A DNA stretch of 35,602 nt from an uncultured bacterium (GCA_937139365.1 CAKZPT010000096.1:1-35602), one strand, 5' to 3'; counted from the first letter of the stretch, positions 26,485-34,193 are shown. The notes: generated from the sequence alone by a model not told the origin. Translations and numbers: made by a program.

Positions 26485-27107
26485 CGCGGACCTCCTTGAA
26501 ACAAGCGGCGCATCGGGCGGCATTTTGGCCCGGAGCGGGACGGCCGGCAACCGCGAGGACCCGCTTCCTCGGCCGCCGACGGAATCCGCGGACCGGCGTC
26601 CGCGGAGGATTGCGCGTCCGACCCAACGCGCCTACCGCGACGGGCAGGGCTTGGCGGCGTCGCCGCCATTGGACCGCTGGGCGCAACGGTCGCACCCGCC
26701 GCATTCGACGGCCGGGTCGGGACTCCGCTGGCGTCGAGAGCGCCCAACCGCGCTAGTCGAAAGCTCCACCACGAGCGCGTCCTCCGGCGGGCTCCTTACA
26801 CCGCCGTCGGCGGAGGACGAGGCGTGCCTCCGAGTGGGCAACGTGCCGTTCGGGTTCTCCCTGCGGATCCGACTGCTCGTCGCGTACCACTCCGCGGAGG
26901 TGTGCCCCGGGCCCAAGATCCTCTGCGGCGCATGGATCTAGCCGGACGGGGCCCCGGACAAGTCGGAGTTCTACGCGCAGCTTGGTTTCGACGTAGGCCT
27001 GAGGTTCGGGCCGGTCCTGCTGCGCTGGCCGGAGCTGTCGCAGAGACTGGATTTCTGCTCGAGGACCACGGCCTGGAGCCGCGGTCCGCCTCCGGGCCGC
27101 TTCCACC
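26485..27107. other. 623-base region without a supported gene
   Basis: It holds the GH5 ribosome site, a perfect 9-base inverted repeat at 26585-26606 and a 7-base hairpin at 26653-26667. On the plus strand, from about 26745 to 27100, one frame uses G/C-ending codons and reads protein-like (CLRVGNVPFGFSLRIRLLVA, then after TAG at 26939-26941 FYAQLGFDVGLRFGPVLLRW). This could be a decayed gene interrupted by an amber codon, but I do not recognise the family. No RNA gene is visible. Confidence 0.45.
26585..26606. repeat. 9-base perfect inverted repeat upstream of GH5 gene
   Basis: TCCGCGGAC (26585-26593), a 4-base loop CGGC, then GTCCGCGGA (26598-26606). It sits about 100 bases upstream of the GH5 start. 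There is no T-run on either side, so it is not an intrinsic terminator. An operator is possible but unproven. Confidence 0.5.
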
Positions 27108-27644
27108 TTACTTCGACGCAGCGGGCGACGATTCCTCGAACTTGAGCGCGGCCGAGTTGATGCAGTACCGCAGGCCGGTCGGGCGAGGACCGTCGGGAAA
27201 GACGTGCCCGAGATGCGCGTCGCAACGGACGCAGCGAACCTCCGTGCGCACCATGCCGTGGCTGCGATCCATCAGCTCGCGGAGATTGGCCCGGTGAACG
27301 GGCTGGAAGAAACTCGGCCACCCAGTGCCGGACTCGAACTTGTCGACCGAGCGAAACAACGCCAACCCGCAGCAGACGCAGCGGTAGAGTCCGCGCCCCT
27401 TGTGCCGGTAGAGCTCGCCCGCGAAGGCGCATTCGGTTCCGCCCTGTCGGGTGACCCGGTACTGTTCGGGCGTGAGCTGACGACGCCACTCCTCGTCGGT
27501 GTGCACGATCCGCGGCGCGCGGACGATGGCGTTGGACTCCACGAGATAGACCTCAACCTCCTCGGCGGCGTTGGTCATGGCGGCCTCCACGCGGGCGGCG
27601 GCCAGGATAGAGGCCAGCACCGCCGCAACGGACATTGCCTTCAT
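27108..27644 (-). CDS. msrB: Peptide methionine-(R)-S-oxide reductase, exported
   Basis: A 178-residue MsrB that reduces Met-R-sulfoxide in proteins. A signal peptide (about 1-22, [19 protein letters not shown]) puts it outside the cytoplasm. The zinc site has Cys89/Cys92 (CVCC) and Cys138/Cys141 (CVRC). [11 protein letters not shown] and [22 protein letters not shown] are the core motifs, with catalytic Cys161. Cys72 (GGTECAF) may act as resolving cysteine. GGAGAG lies about 8 bases before the ATG. Some 45 bases separate it from mvaD on the same strand, so it could be read through from the mevalonate genes. Confidence 0.95.
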   Translation of the reverse strand: MKAMSVAAVLASILAAARVEAAMTNAAEEVEVYLVESNAIVRAPRIVHTDEEWRRQLTPEQYRVTRQGGTECAFAGELYRHKGRGLYRCVCCGLALFRSVDKFESGTGWPSFFQPVHRANLRELMDRSHGMVRTEVRCVRCDAHLGHVFPDGPRPTGLRYCINSAALKFEESSPAASK

Positions 27645-27689
27645 CGTGGTCTCTCCAGCCTTGGACGGCCGAACGACCGGTCCGACGGG

Positions 27690-28751
27690 TCACTCTACGC
27701 CCGGCATCTCGGCTCCGCCAGCGCCGGCGTCGCGCACGTCCCAGGGATCGACGATCCGCAGCGCGGGGATGCGCTCCCGCAGGGCGCGTTCCTCGCGGAC
27801 CTCGAAAAGCAGTTTGAGGTTCGGGCCGGCGTCCATCGTCGCCCACACCGCGACCCCCTCGCGCCGGAGGGCCGCGACCTCGGCCAATGCCCGGAGGGTG
27901 GCCCCCGTCCAGTAGATCACCGGCGGCCGGGCCGCGATCATCGTGGCGTGCATGGCCAAGGCATTGCCTTCGGCGGCCGTGCCCAGGCGCTCGAGGTCGC
28001 GCGCGCGAAGCGCGGCGAGGACCTCCCGCAGGTCGGCGGCGACCGTCGCCGGCCATGCGGCGTACAGCGGCGAGGTCCGCCCGCAGCGCCGCATCGCCTC
28101 TCTCGATCCGACCGCTTTGGCGCCGCGGCGCACCATCCACAGGCCCACCCGAAGCCCGGGCCATGTCGCGGACAGGGGCTCGGCACGACTGTCCAGGCCG
28201 TCCGAGCGGCGGCCGCGGCGCCACCGGACAAACCCCAGCGCGATCGAGCGGGCGGCGCTGCCGCTGCCAAGCCGGGCCAGCACCGACAATTCGCCGGGCG
28301 CCAGTCTCCAGCCGAACAGCATGTCAAGGGCTATCGCGATGGAGGCGTACGCCGAGGCCGACGACGCGACGCCGGCGGCCGTCGGAACGGTGTTGCGCGA
28401 CTCGACTTCAAAGGCCGGGCATTCCGGCCCCCGAAACAGGTCCAGGTACGCTCGCAACCGCGTACACGCCGGATCGTTCGCCGCAAGGCACCGCCCGTTC
28501 ATCCGGAAACGGTCGCGGTCCGAGGGGCGGATCGACGTCCACGTGCCCAGCGGACCGAGCGAGAGGGAAAGGCTGTCCGTGTTCGGCAGGTTTAGAACCT
28601 CGTCGCGCTTGCCCCAGTACTTGACCAGCGCGACGTTGGCCGGCGCGTAGGCCGCGCCCACCGCCCGCGCCGGCGGGCGCCCCCACTGGCGGCCCAGGAC
28701 GGCGGTGACCGCGCGCCGCCGCGCATCGGGGAGGACTGCGCGTCGGCTCAC
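27690..28751 (-). CDS. mvaD: Diphosphomevalonate decarboxylase
   Basis: A 353-residue GHMP-superfamily enzyme that makes isopentenyl diphosphate from diphosphomevalonate. The start is GTG at 28751, overlapping the upstream kinase stop as GTGA; the frame extends further upstream inside the kinase but that part is not real. Signatures are APANVALVKYWGKRD (about 38-52), NLPNTDSLSLSLG and the GHMP loop NTVPTAAGVASSASAYASIA. The C-terminal half has the conserved MDAGPNLKLLF. An N-terminal extension of about 30 Arg-rich residues precedes the usual start of the family. It works with the adjacent kinase; HMG-CoA reductase and synthase are not in the window. Confidence 0.92.
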   Translation of the reverse strand: MSRRAVLPDARRRAVTAVLGRQWGRPPARAVGAAYAPANVALVKYWGKRDEVLNLPNTDSLSLSLGPLGTWTSIRPSDRDRFRMNGRCLAANDPACTRLRAYLDLFRGPECPAFEVESRNTVPTAAGVASSASAYASIAIALDMLFGWRLAPGELSVLARLGSGSAARSIALGFVRWRRGRRSDGLDSRAEPLSATWPGLRVGLWMVRRGAKAVGSREAMRRCGRTSPLYAAWPATVAADLREVLAALRARDLERLGTAAEGNALAMHATMIAARPPVIYWTGATLRALAEVAALRREGVAVWATMDAGPNLKLLFEVREERALRERIPALRIVDPWDVRDAGAGGAEMPGVE

Positions 28752-29677
28752 GGCCCTCCCTCCACCACCAGGCCCGATGCCGTCCCCTCCGCAGCGATGA
28801 GCCGGCCGGCCGGAGGCGCGCACGCGCACCGTCCGATGGCGACCACGCAGTCGCCGAGGCCGGACCCTGAGATTTTCGCCCCGTGCACGCCGGGTTGGGC
28901 GCGGAGCCAGTCCGCGATCGCGCGCAGTTCCGGCGTCTCCAACTCCAGCGCCGCCATCAGCGCATGCCCGGCGTTCATCCAGCGCCCGAGCCCTGCAAGG
29001 TCGCCGCCCAAGAGCGCGGCCGCCCCCTCCATCGCGGCAGCTCCCATCGCCGAAAACACCGCCTCGCAGAATGCCGGCGCGGCCCGGCACAGCAGGCCCA
29101 CCCGGGCCACGACCTCGGGCGTCGAACGCTTGTACCCGCAGTACACCAGCGTCAACGGGGGGACGGCGCCGAGCGGCCGGACCTCGACCGGGTCGGCCCG
29201 GTATTGAACCGCACCGCCCCAGATGCTGGCGGCGGCGTCGGCGCCCGAGCCCGTGCCCTGCACCGCGCGAATGGCGGCCAGCGCGGCGGCATGCACGTCG
29301 TGGGGCGCGGGCGCACGCCCCGCGAGCGCATGCAGCGCCCCGATCGTCGCTACCGTCACGGCGGCGGAGGACCCCAGGCCGACATCCGAGGGGATGTCGG
29401 AACGGATCGAGAGGGCGCAACCTCCGTCGAACACCTCCGAGGCCGCCGCCGTGGCTGCCATCGCGAACCTCAGCGGACCCGTCCACGGCGGCCGCAGTTC
29501 CTCGCGCGACAGCGAGACGCTGCCGAACGGCGATTCGACGCCGACGCGCCGGTCGGGGCGCGGCCGGGCCTCGACCGTTAGGCGCGGCTCCACCGCCGCA
29601 ACGACGGCCGGCCGGCCGCGGAGCACGGCGTGCTCCCCCAGTAGCATCACGCTACCCGGCGCGGATGCGCGAACCAT
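28748..29677 (-). CDS. GHMP kinase, mevalonate/phosphomevalonate kinase-like
   Basis: A 309-residue kinase. The start at 29677 begins VRASAPGSVMLLGEHAVLRG, matching the mevalonate kinase N-terminus (LxGEHAVxxG). The ATP loop is IPSDVGLGSSAAV near 95-107. QGTGSGADAAASIWGGAVQY resembles the GSGxDxAA segment of phosphomevalonate kinases more than the GxPSGxD segment of mevalonate kinases, so the substrate could be either or both. The C-terminal GHMP motif is AKISGSGLGDCVVA. It is the promoter-proximal gene of the pair with mvaD. TATACC ends 7 bases before the ATG with no Shine-Dalgarno sequence, suggesting a leaderless message. Confidence 0.85.
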   Translation of the reverse strand: MVRASAPGSVMLLGEHAVLRGRPAVVAAVEPRLTVEARPRPDRRVGVESPFGSVSLSREELRPPWTGPLRFAMAATAAASEVFDGGCALSIRSDIPSDVGLGSSAAVTVATIGALHALAGRAPAPHDVHAAALAAIRAVQGTGSGADAAASIWGGAVQYRADPVEVRPLGAVPPLTLVYCGYKRSTPEVVARVGLLCRAAPAFCEAVFSAMGAAAMEGAAALLGGDLAGLGRWMNAGHALMAALELETPELRAIADWLRAQPGVHGAKISGSGLGDCVVAIGRCACAPPAGRLIAAEGTASGLVVEGGP

Positions 29678-29757
29678 GGCGCAAGGTATACCACAGCCCG
29701 CCCGACCGGGCCGATCCGTGGGCATGGCCCGCCGCGACGGGTATACTTTGGCCATGG
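29674..29757. promoter_or_regulatory. Divergent promoter region with an imperfect 19-base dyad
   Basis: Between the kinase (minus) and MBL (plus) start codons. The left arm, CCATGGCGCAAGGTATACC (29674-29692), and the right arm, GGGTATACTTTGGCCATGG (29739-29757), are near-perfect inverses. Each contains the start codon in a CCATGG context and a TATAC box 6-7 bases behind it. The plus-strand -10 TATACT (29742-29747) has TGGGCA (29719-29724) at 17-base spacing, 4 of 6 matches to TTGACA. The minus-strand -10 is TATACC (29690-29685) without a clear -35. Both genes lack a Shine-Dalgarno sequence. Confidence 0.6.
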
Positions 29758-30539
29758 GTCTTCGATTCTGCGTGCTGGGCAGCAGCAGCGCCGGCAACGC
29801 CACCTGGGTGGCCTCGGACACGACCGCGATCCTGGTGGACGCGGGCTTCAGCGCCCGGACGCTTCAGGCCCGCCTGGCCGCCATCGACGCCGACGCTTCG
29901 GCCCTGGCGGCGGTGGTGCTCAGCCACGAGCACGCCGATCACACCGCGGGACTGCCGCGTCTGCAGCGGCAGTACGGCGTGGAGATTTTCGCCAACGAAG
30001 GGACGCGCGAGGGGGTCGAACGGGATCCGGCGTTCGAGGGCCTCCGCTGGCGGATGTTCGTCACAGGTCAGCCCTTCGTCATCGGCGACCTGCGGATCCA
30101 CCCCTTCGCGGTGCCGCACGACGCGTATGACCCGGTCGGCTTCCTGATCGAGCACGACGGAGCGACGATCGGCATCGTCACGGACCTCGGAACGCCGACT
30201 TCGCTGGTGTGCGAGCGGCTGCGGCCGTGCCGCGCGATCGTCCTCGAGTTCAACCACGAGGAGCGGATGCTGCTCGACTCGTCACGTCCGTGGCCGGTGA
30301 AGCAACGGATCCGGAGCCGCCAGGGGCACCTATCCAACCGCGACGCCTCGAGCCTGCTGGCCGAGGCGGCTGGCGAGGCGCTGTCGGACGTGTTTCTGGC
30401 GCACCTCTCGGTGGAGTGCAACGACCCGGCGATGGCCGCGCAGTGGGCCGAGGAGAGCCTTCGGATGGCCGGACGGGCGGGGGTACGCGTCCGCCTGACC
30501 CATCCCGACCGTCCCTCGGAAATATGGCCTTGCGCCTGA
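29754..30539 (+). CDS. MBL-fold metallo-hydrolase (YycJ/WalJ-like)
   Basis: A 261-residue metallo-beta-lactamase-fold protein. The metal motif is SHEHADH (57-63, ligands His58, His60, Asp62, His63), preceded by LGSSSAGNATWVASDTTAIL and an AILVDAGFSART strand, both typical of YycJ-type hydrolases. Later ligands are in VPHDAYDPVGF, TDLG and LSVECN. YycJ relatives are thought to act as nucleases or in cell-wall-linked control; the substrate here is not known. The start at 29754 is chosen from the family N-terminus; the frame is open upstream but antisense to the kinase gene. Its last 16 bases overlap the SUMF1-like gene. Confidence 0.88.
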   Translation: MGLRFCVLGSSSAGNATWVASDTTAILVDAGFSARTLQARLAAIDADASALAAVVLSHEHADHTAGLPRLQRQYGVEIFANEGTREGVERDPAFEGLRWRMFVTGQPFVIGDLRIHPFAVPHDAYDPVGFLIEHDGATIGIVTDLGTPTSLVCERLRPCRAIVLEFNHEERMLLDSSRPWPVKQRIRSRQGHLSNRDASSLLAEAAGEALSDVFLAHLSVECNDPAMAAQWAEESLRMAGRAGVRVRLTHPDRPSEIWPCA

Positions 30540-31357
30540 AAGGCGGCCGCGCCGGCCGGACGCGCCGTCGGGCCGGCGCACTGGTGGGGATCGTTCTGGC
30601 GGCGCTGCCCTGCGGTTGCGCGCCCCCGCGGCCCGGCTGGGTGCGGATCCCCGCCGGCACTTACGAGATCGGAAGCCGGCTCGCCCCGCGGGATAACCCG
30701 CCCCGGCTCGTCAAGCTGGCTGCGTTCGACCTGGGGCGGCACGAGGTGACGGTGAGGGACTTTGCCGAATATCTCAACGCCACCGGCCGCTCGCCCGCGG
30801 CCCAGCCGCACCCCGACCTGCGGCGTCGCGGCACGGCGTGGGTGCCGGCCGCGGGACGGGCGCGCAAGCCGATCACGACCATCCGCCACGACGAGGCGGT
30901 TGTTTACTGCCAATGGCTGTCGATTCGTACGGGCCGGCGTTGCCGCCTGCCGACGATCGAGGAGTGGGAGGTGGCCGCTCGCGGAGGAATCCGGGGCGCG
31001 CCCTGGCCGTGGGGATGGGGGTCGCCGAAGGGCCGCATGGCCTGGAACCTGGACGCCGCGGCGAAGGTAGGCCGCTTTCCGCCGAACCCGTTTGGCCTGT
31101 TCGACATGGCGGGCAACGTCTGGGAGTGGTGCGCGGCCGACCGGGGCGGCGAGCTTCCCGCCCGCGGCGGCGCTTGGTCCGAGCGCGATCCCGCGATCTG
31201 CGAGGTCCAGCGGATCGCCCGGTTCAGGGCCGATTACATGGACGCGGACGTCGGATTCCGGGTCGCCGCCGACGCGGAGGCGGCGGCGGACGGCCCGTCC
31301 GTCGGCAACAGTGACGGATGGAGGAGCGGCAGAAACTCCTTCAACCGATCGAGGTAG
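30524..31357 (+). CDS. SUMF1/FGE-fold protein with lipoprotein-like leader
   Basis: A 277-residue protein. The N-terminus (RRRAGALVGIVLAALPCGCAPP) is an export signal with a possible lipobox, although the residues before the cysteines fit the consensus poorly. The rest is a formylglycine-generating-enzyme-sulfatase fold: GWVRIPAGTYEIGSRLAP, DLGRHEVTVRDFAEYLNATG, RLPTIEEWEVAARGG, PNPFGLFDMAGNVWEWCA and DVGFRVAA. The two active-site cysteines of true FGE (in the RYR-containing C-terminal loop) are not present as a pair, so it is unlikely to mature sulfatases. It starts 16 bases inside the MBL gene. Its final 90 or so bases (beyond GFRVAA) overlap the convergent EpsI gene and look like an accidental tail. 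Confidence 0.82.
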   Translation: MALRLKGGRAGRTRRRAGALVGIVLAALPCGCAPPRPGWVRIPAGTYEIGSRLAPRDNPPRLVKLAAFDLGRHEVTVRDFAEYLNATGRSPAAQPHPDLRRRGTAWVPAAGRARKPITTIRHDEAVVYCQWLSIRTGRRCRLPTIEEWEVAARGGIRGAPWPWGWGSPKGRMAWNLDAAAKVGRFPPNPFGLFDMAGNVWEWCAADRGGELPARGGAWSERDPAICEVQRIARFRADYMDADVGFRVAADAEAAADGPSVGNSDGWRSGRNSFNRSR

Positions 31358-32043
31358 GAATCCGACGAGGGATCGCGGCGGCCGGCCACGGCGATGTAGG
31401 CCCAGCGATGCGCGACGCCGCGGACGACGCGGTCCCACGCCAGCCAGAACATCCGCGTCAAATGCCGGGGCGTCTCGCGGCCCTGGCCGACAAACCAGAA
31501 GGCGTAGAAGCCGAACACCTCGCCGCCGTCGAGGAAGGCCTCCTGTTTCCGCTGGGTGAGGAAGACCTGCACCTGGAGGTCCGGCCGCCCCGGTATCGGC
31601 ACCGCGACGACCTCGCCGCGGGCGAGGTGAAACCCCTGTCCCACGAGGCAGCGTTCGGGCCGGTGGATGCTCTCGCGTTCACGGCCGCTGAGCACGATCG
31701 AGACCTGGAGCGACTCGCCGAGGTCGTTCTGATAGATCGCCTTGACGAACTGCGTGTCCTTTGGAAGCTGTTCGTACTCCTCCAGCGTCATCGTATGCAG
31801 CGGCCCCCGGCAGGCCGGACATGGCGCGTCGCGGGAGGGGAGTTCGTCCACGTGGAATTCGCGTTTGCACTCCGGGTTGTGGCAGAACCGCAGTTCCCGG
31901 CCGGTCCACCGGCCCAGCCGTTCGGGCAGCGCCATGCGCACGCCGGCCTGGTCGGAGAGCGACACATCCACGAAGGCATGGAGCGCCCACGCGGTCACCG
32001 CCATCAGCACGACCACCGGCACCGCGGCCGCCGACCGCTTCAT
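31234..32043 (-). CDS. Exosortase-associated EpsI-domain protein with zinc ribbon
   Basis: A 269-residue protein. One N-terminal transmembrane anchor (about 6-26, AAVPVVVLMAVTAWALHAFV) is followed by a four-cysteine zinc-ribbon-like segment, Cys54-x4-Cys59 and Cys75-x2-Cys78 (CHNPEC, CPAC). The EpsI core (DUF3485) then has SIHRPERCLVGQGFHL with His127 and Cys132, the family's conserved HxPExC-like motif. The C-terminal tail from about 250 is low-complexity Ala/Ser and overlaps the convergent SUMF1-like gene by 124 bases. The ATG overlaps the exosortase stop (ATGA), so the two are made together. EpsI proteins work with exosortase in exopolysaccharide/PEP-CTERM export; the exact role is unknown. 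Confidence 0.85.
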   Translation of the reverse strand: MKRSAAAVPVVVLMAVTAWALHAFVDVSLSDQAGVRMALPERLGRWTGRELRFCHNPECKREFHVDELPSRDAPCPACRGPLHTMTLEEYEQLPKDTQFVKAIYQNDLGESLQVSIVLSGRERESIHRPERCLVGQGFHLARGEVVAVPIPGRPDLQVQVFLTQRKQEAFLDGGEVFGFYAFWFVGQGRETPRHLTRMFWLAWDRVVRGVAHRWAYIAVAGRRDPSSDSYLDRLKEFLPLLHPSLLPTDGPSAAASASAATRNPTSASM

Positions 32044-33065
32044 CCGCCCCACGTCCCGGCCGCCGGCGCCGGGGAAAACCAGCGCGCCCGCACGCCCCGC
32101 CACCAGGCGCGCCAGTCGTTGTTCAGCGCCCGCCCCAGCGAAACCATCAGCAGGATCGCAACGATGAACACTACGTAGCCCGAGTACTCGTGGATCAGGC
32201 CTACCGCGACCTTCTCGCCGAAGGCTTCGGCGATCAGACCGATGCCGACGATCCGCACGACGTTGCCGGCGATCGCCAGCGGGATGCTCGACAGAAACAG
32301 CAGCCATTTTTTTAGCAGCGTTTTCTGCGTCGCATACGCATAGACGGCCGTCAGCGCCGTCATCGCCAGCAGCGAACGAAGGCCGCTGCAGGGGTTGGCC
32401 ACGTCCACCCCCCACCGCTCCGTTCCCATCGGCGAAAACGAGCGGATCGCCGAGCCGGACTGGACCACGTCGATGCCGAGGCCGTGGAGGATCGTGACCG
32501 AGGCCGACGTCGCGAACATCCGCAGCGGGAAGGCGATCACGTCCAGGAAGTTCATCGGGATGCAGAAGATGAGGTACGCCACGGGGAAGACCAGGTGGCG
32601 AGCGAAGTCCCACCCGTAGAAGTAGTAAGGTAAGGCCCACAGCAGAAGGATCAGCGCCATCAGCGAGACGCGGGTCTGCTGCATCTTCGCGCCGACCCAG
32701 TGCATCGCGAACCCCAGCGCGATCAGCGCCAGCCCCGACACCGCCACCGATTTGCGCGCAGACATCAACTCGTCGCGCTTGTGCCAAAGCGCCCACAGGC
32801 TGACGAAGGGAATCAGGAAACCGTGCGAGTAATCGGCCCCGCCGAACGAGATCTTGTCCTGCCAGCGGGCGTACATCCACAAAAACGCCGAGCGGCCGCC
32901 GGCGTCGCTCACGGTGTTGCCGAGGAAATGGAAAAGGCCGAACAGGCCCGCGGCGATCGCGGCGGCGACGGCCACCGCCGCCCACTCGTGCGGCTCGAGG
33001 GCCATCAGGCGCCACCGGTCGCTCACCACCCTGACCCGGGGGGTCGCCACCTGTGTTCCGTTCAT
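32040..33065 (-). CDS. Exosortase (membrane transpeptidase-like)
   Basis: A 341-residue inner-membrane protein with about eight hydrophobic helices. The exosortase catalytic triad is clear: Cys226 in VANPCSGLRSLLAM, Arg271 in AGNVVRIVGIGL and His292 in LIHEYSGYVVF. DYSHGFLIPFVSL in the N-terminal half is another family mark. Exosortases recognise C-terminal PEP-CTERM-like sorting signals (motif, TM helix, basic tail) and cut them during export. No protein in this window ends in such a tripartite signal, so the substrates lie elsewhere. The start at 33065 is chosen because the longer frame upstream is Arg-rich and crosses the palindrome array. It is translationally coupled to the EpsI gene. 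Confidence 0.94.
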   Translation of the reverse strand: MNGTQVATPRVRVVSDRWRLMALEPHEWAAVAVAAAIAAGLFGLFHFLGNTVSDAGGRSAFLWMYARWQDKISFGGADYSHGFLIPFVSLWALWHKRDELMSARKSVAVSGLALIALGFAMHWVGAKMQQTRVSLMALILLLWALPYYFYGWDFARHLVFPVAYLIFCIPMNFLDVIAFPLRMFATSASVTILHGLGIDVVQSGSAIRSFSPMGTERWGVDVANPCSGLRSLLAMTALTAVYAYATQKTLLKKWLLFLSSIPLAIAGNVVRIVGIGLIAEAFGEKVAVGLIHEYSGYVVFIVAILLMVSLGRALNNDWRAWWRGVRARWFSPAPAAGTWGG

Positions 33066-33361
33066 GGCAGTTCCACCATCGCTTCGAACCCACGCAAGCC
33101 TACACACGTCCTGGGCCTCGTCAACTTCTCGCGCCCCCTTTCTTCGTCCGGCACGCCATGGACGCCGCGGCCGCGCCTTCCTCGGATGCGCCTTGCGGCT
33201 CCTTGCCCGGATCGCGCCATGCCTTCGACGCGGAACGCGACCTGTTCGCAAGGGAACACCGAAAATGTCCAAGGATTGGAATGCGCCGGGGCAAAACTGT
33301 CCAAGGGTTGGAAACGCTGCGAATGCCACGGCCGGCGGCACGGGCCGGGGTGGGCGCCGCG
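33066..33361. promoter_or_regulatory. Upstream region of the exosortase operon
   Basis: About 296 bases between the exosortase start and the end of the isomerase gene, both on the minus strand. Apart from the two-copy palindrome array (33267-33313) I see no convincing -10/-35 pair and no strong Shine-Dalgarno sequence before the exosortase ATG. No small ORF or RNA is supported. Confidence 0.4.
33267..33313. repeat. Two TTCCAA-N3-TTGGAA palindromes, 32-base spacing (second array)
   Basis: Copies are at 33267-33281 (GTCCAA-GGA-TTGGAA) and 33299-33313 (GTCCAA-GGG-TTGGAA), with starts exactly 32 bases apart as in the array at 14335-14445. Each is preceded on the plus strand by an A-rich tract (CGAAAAT, GCAAAACT) in the same place as CCAAAAC before the 14399 copy. 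It lies about 200 bases upstream of the exosortase start. I looked for further copies at -32 and +32 and found none worth counting. Confidence 0.85.
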
Positions 33362-34193
33362 TCAGGGAAACGCAACGCGCCAGGCGTCCATCGAGGCCTT
33401 GAGGTTGTCCTGTGAGTTGCCCTTGACGCCGTACAACTGAAGGCAGACGGGGCCGTTGTAGCCGCGCGCAAGCAGCGACCGCACCAGATCGGCCCAGTCG
33501 TACTCGCCCCGGTCAAGGGGTTGGATCAGTGCCGCCCAGCTCTTGTCGCCCCCCGTCGACGCGCCGTTGATGGTGACGCAGTACAGCCACGGCATGGCCG
33601 CCTCCAGACGCTGCTCCAGGTCTCGGCCATCCACCCGCAGCCAGTGGCAAAGGTTAAAGGTCACCCCGAGGTTCGGCCGATTGGCCTTCCGCGCCAGACG
33701 CACGGCGTCCTCAACGCGCTCGACCCAGTAGCCGGTGTGGGGATAAAGCGCAACGCGTAGGCCGGCGGCGGCCGCGCGGTCGGCCAGATCCTCCAACGCC
33801 GGTACGGCCACCGCGTCCCCGGCGTCGGACGAACGTGGGAAGTCAGAACTTTGCACCGTGAGCCAGATGAGCGTCGGAAACCCCTTGAGCGCGGCGATGG
33901 CCGCCTCGATGCGTGGATCGGGGGAGAATCCTTCGCGGTCCAGCCGCGCCCCCCCAGCAGAGCGCAACGAACCGCAGCTTCATCCGGTCGCCCAGCTCCG
34001 CGACGCGGCGGATGGGGTCGGGCTCGGTCAGCGTCCAGGTGAAGCCGCCATACCCCAGTCGGCGGACCGGGTCGAGCTGTTCCTCCTCCGTCATCCCGCG
34101 TCCGCGAAATCCGGTGTCCATCGCCGCCAGGTCGGGCCCCGCCGCCGCGCGCAACGCAATGCCCAACCCAACCGCGCGCACTTCCGCCGGCAT
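33362..34193 (-). pseudogene. Sugar phosphate isomerase/epimerase (TIM barrel), one homopolymer frameshift
   Basis: An otherwise complete roughly 276-residue AP-endonuclease-2-type isomerase in two frames. The front (34193 to about 33956) reads LAAMDTGFRGRGMTEEEQLD, YGGFTWTLTEPDPIRRVAEL and MKLRFVALCWG. The back (about 33950 to 33362) reads ARLDREGFSPDPRIEAAIAA, RVALYPHTGYWVERVEDAVR, PNLGVTFNLCHWLRVD and GYNGPVCLQLYGVKG. The frames meet in a run of seven C on the plus strand (33949-33955); six would restore the gene. A sequencing error is as likely as true decay. The start at 34193 is set by AAGGA 9 bases upstream; ATG at 34202 abuts the ribosome site. It is divergent from the Gfo/Idh gene, a common sugar-catabolism pairing. 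Confidence 0.8.

Noticed and set aside
27650-27665. Possible extra TTCCAA-N3-TTGGAA copy before msrB (CTCCAGCCTTGGAC)
   Set aside because: Only the right arm matches; the left arm does not pair at the required 3-base spacing, and no partner lies 32 bases away.
30524-31357. Functional formylglycine-generating enzyme for the sulfatase
   Set aside because: The fold is right, but the paired active-site cysteines of FGE are absent, so sulfatase maturation must rely on another gene.
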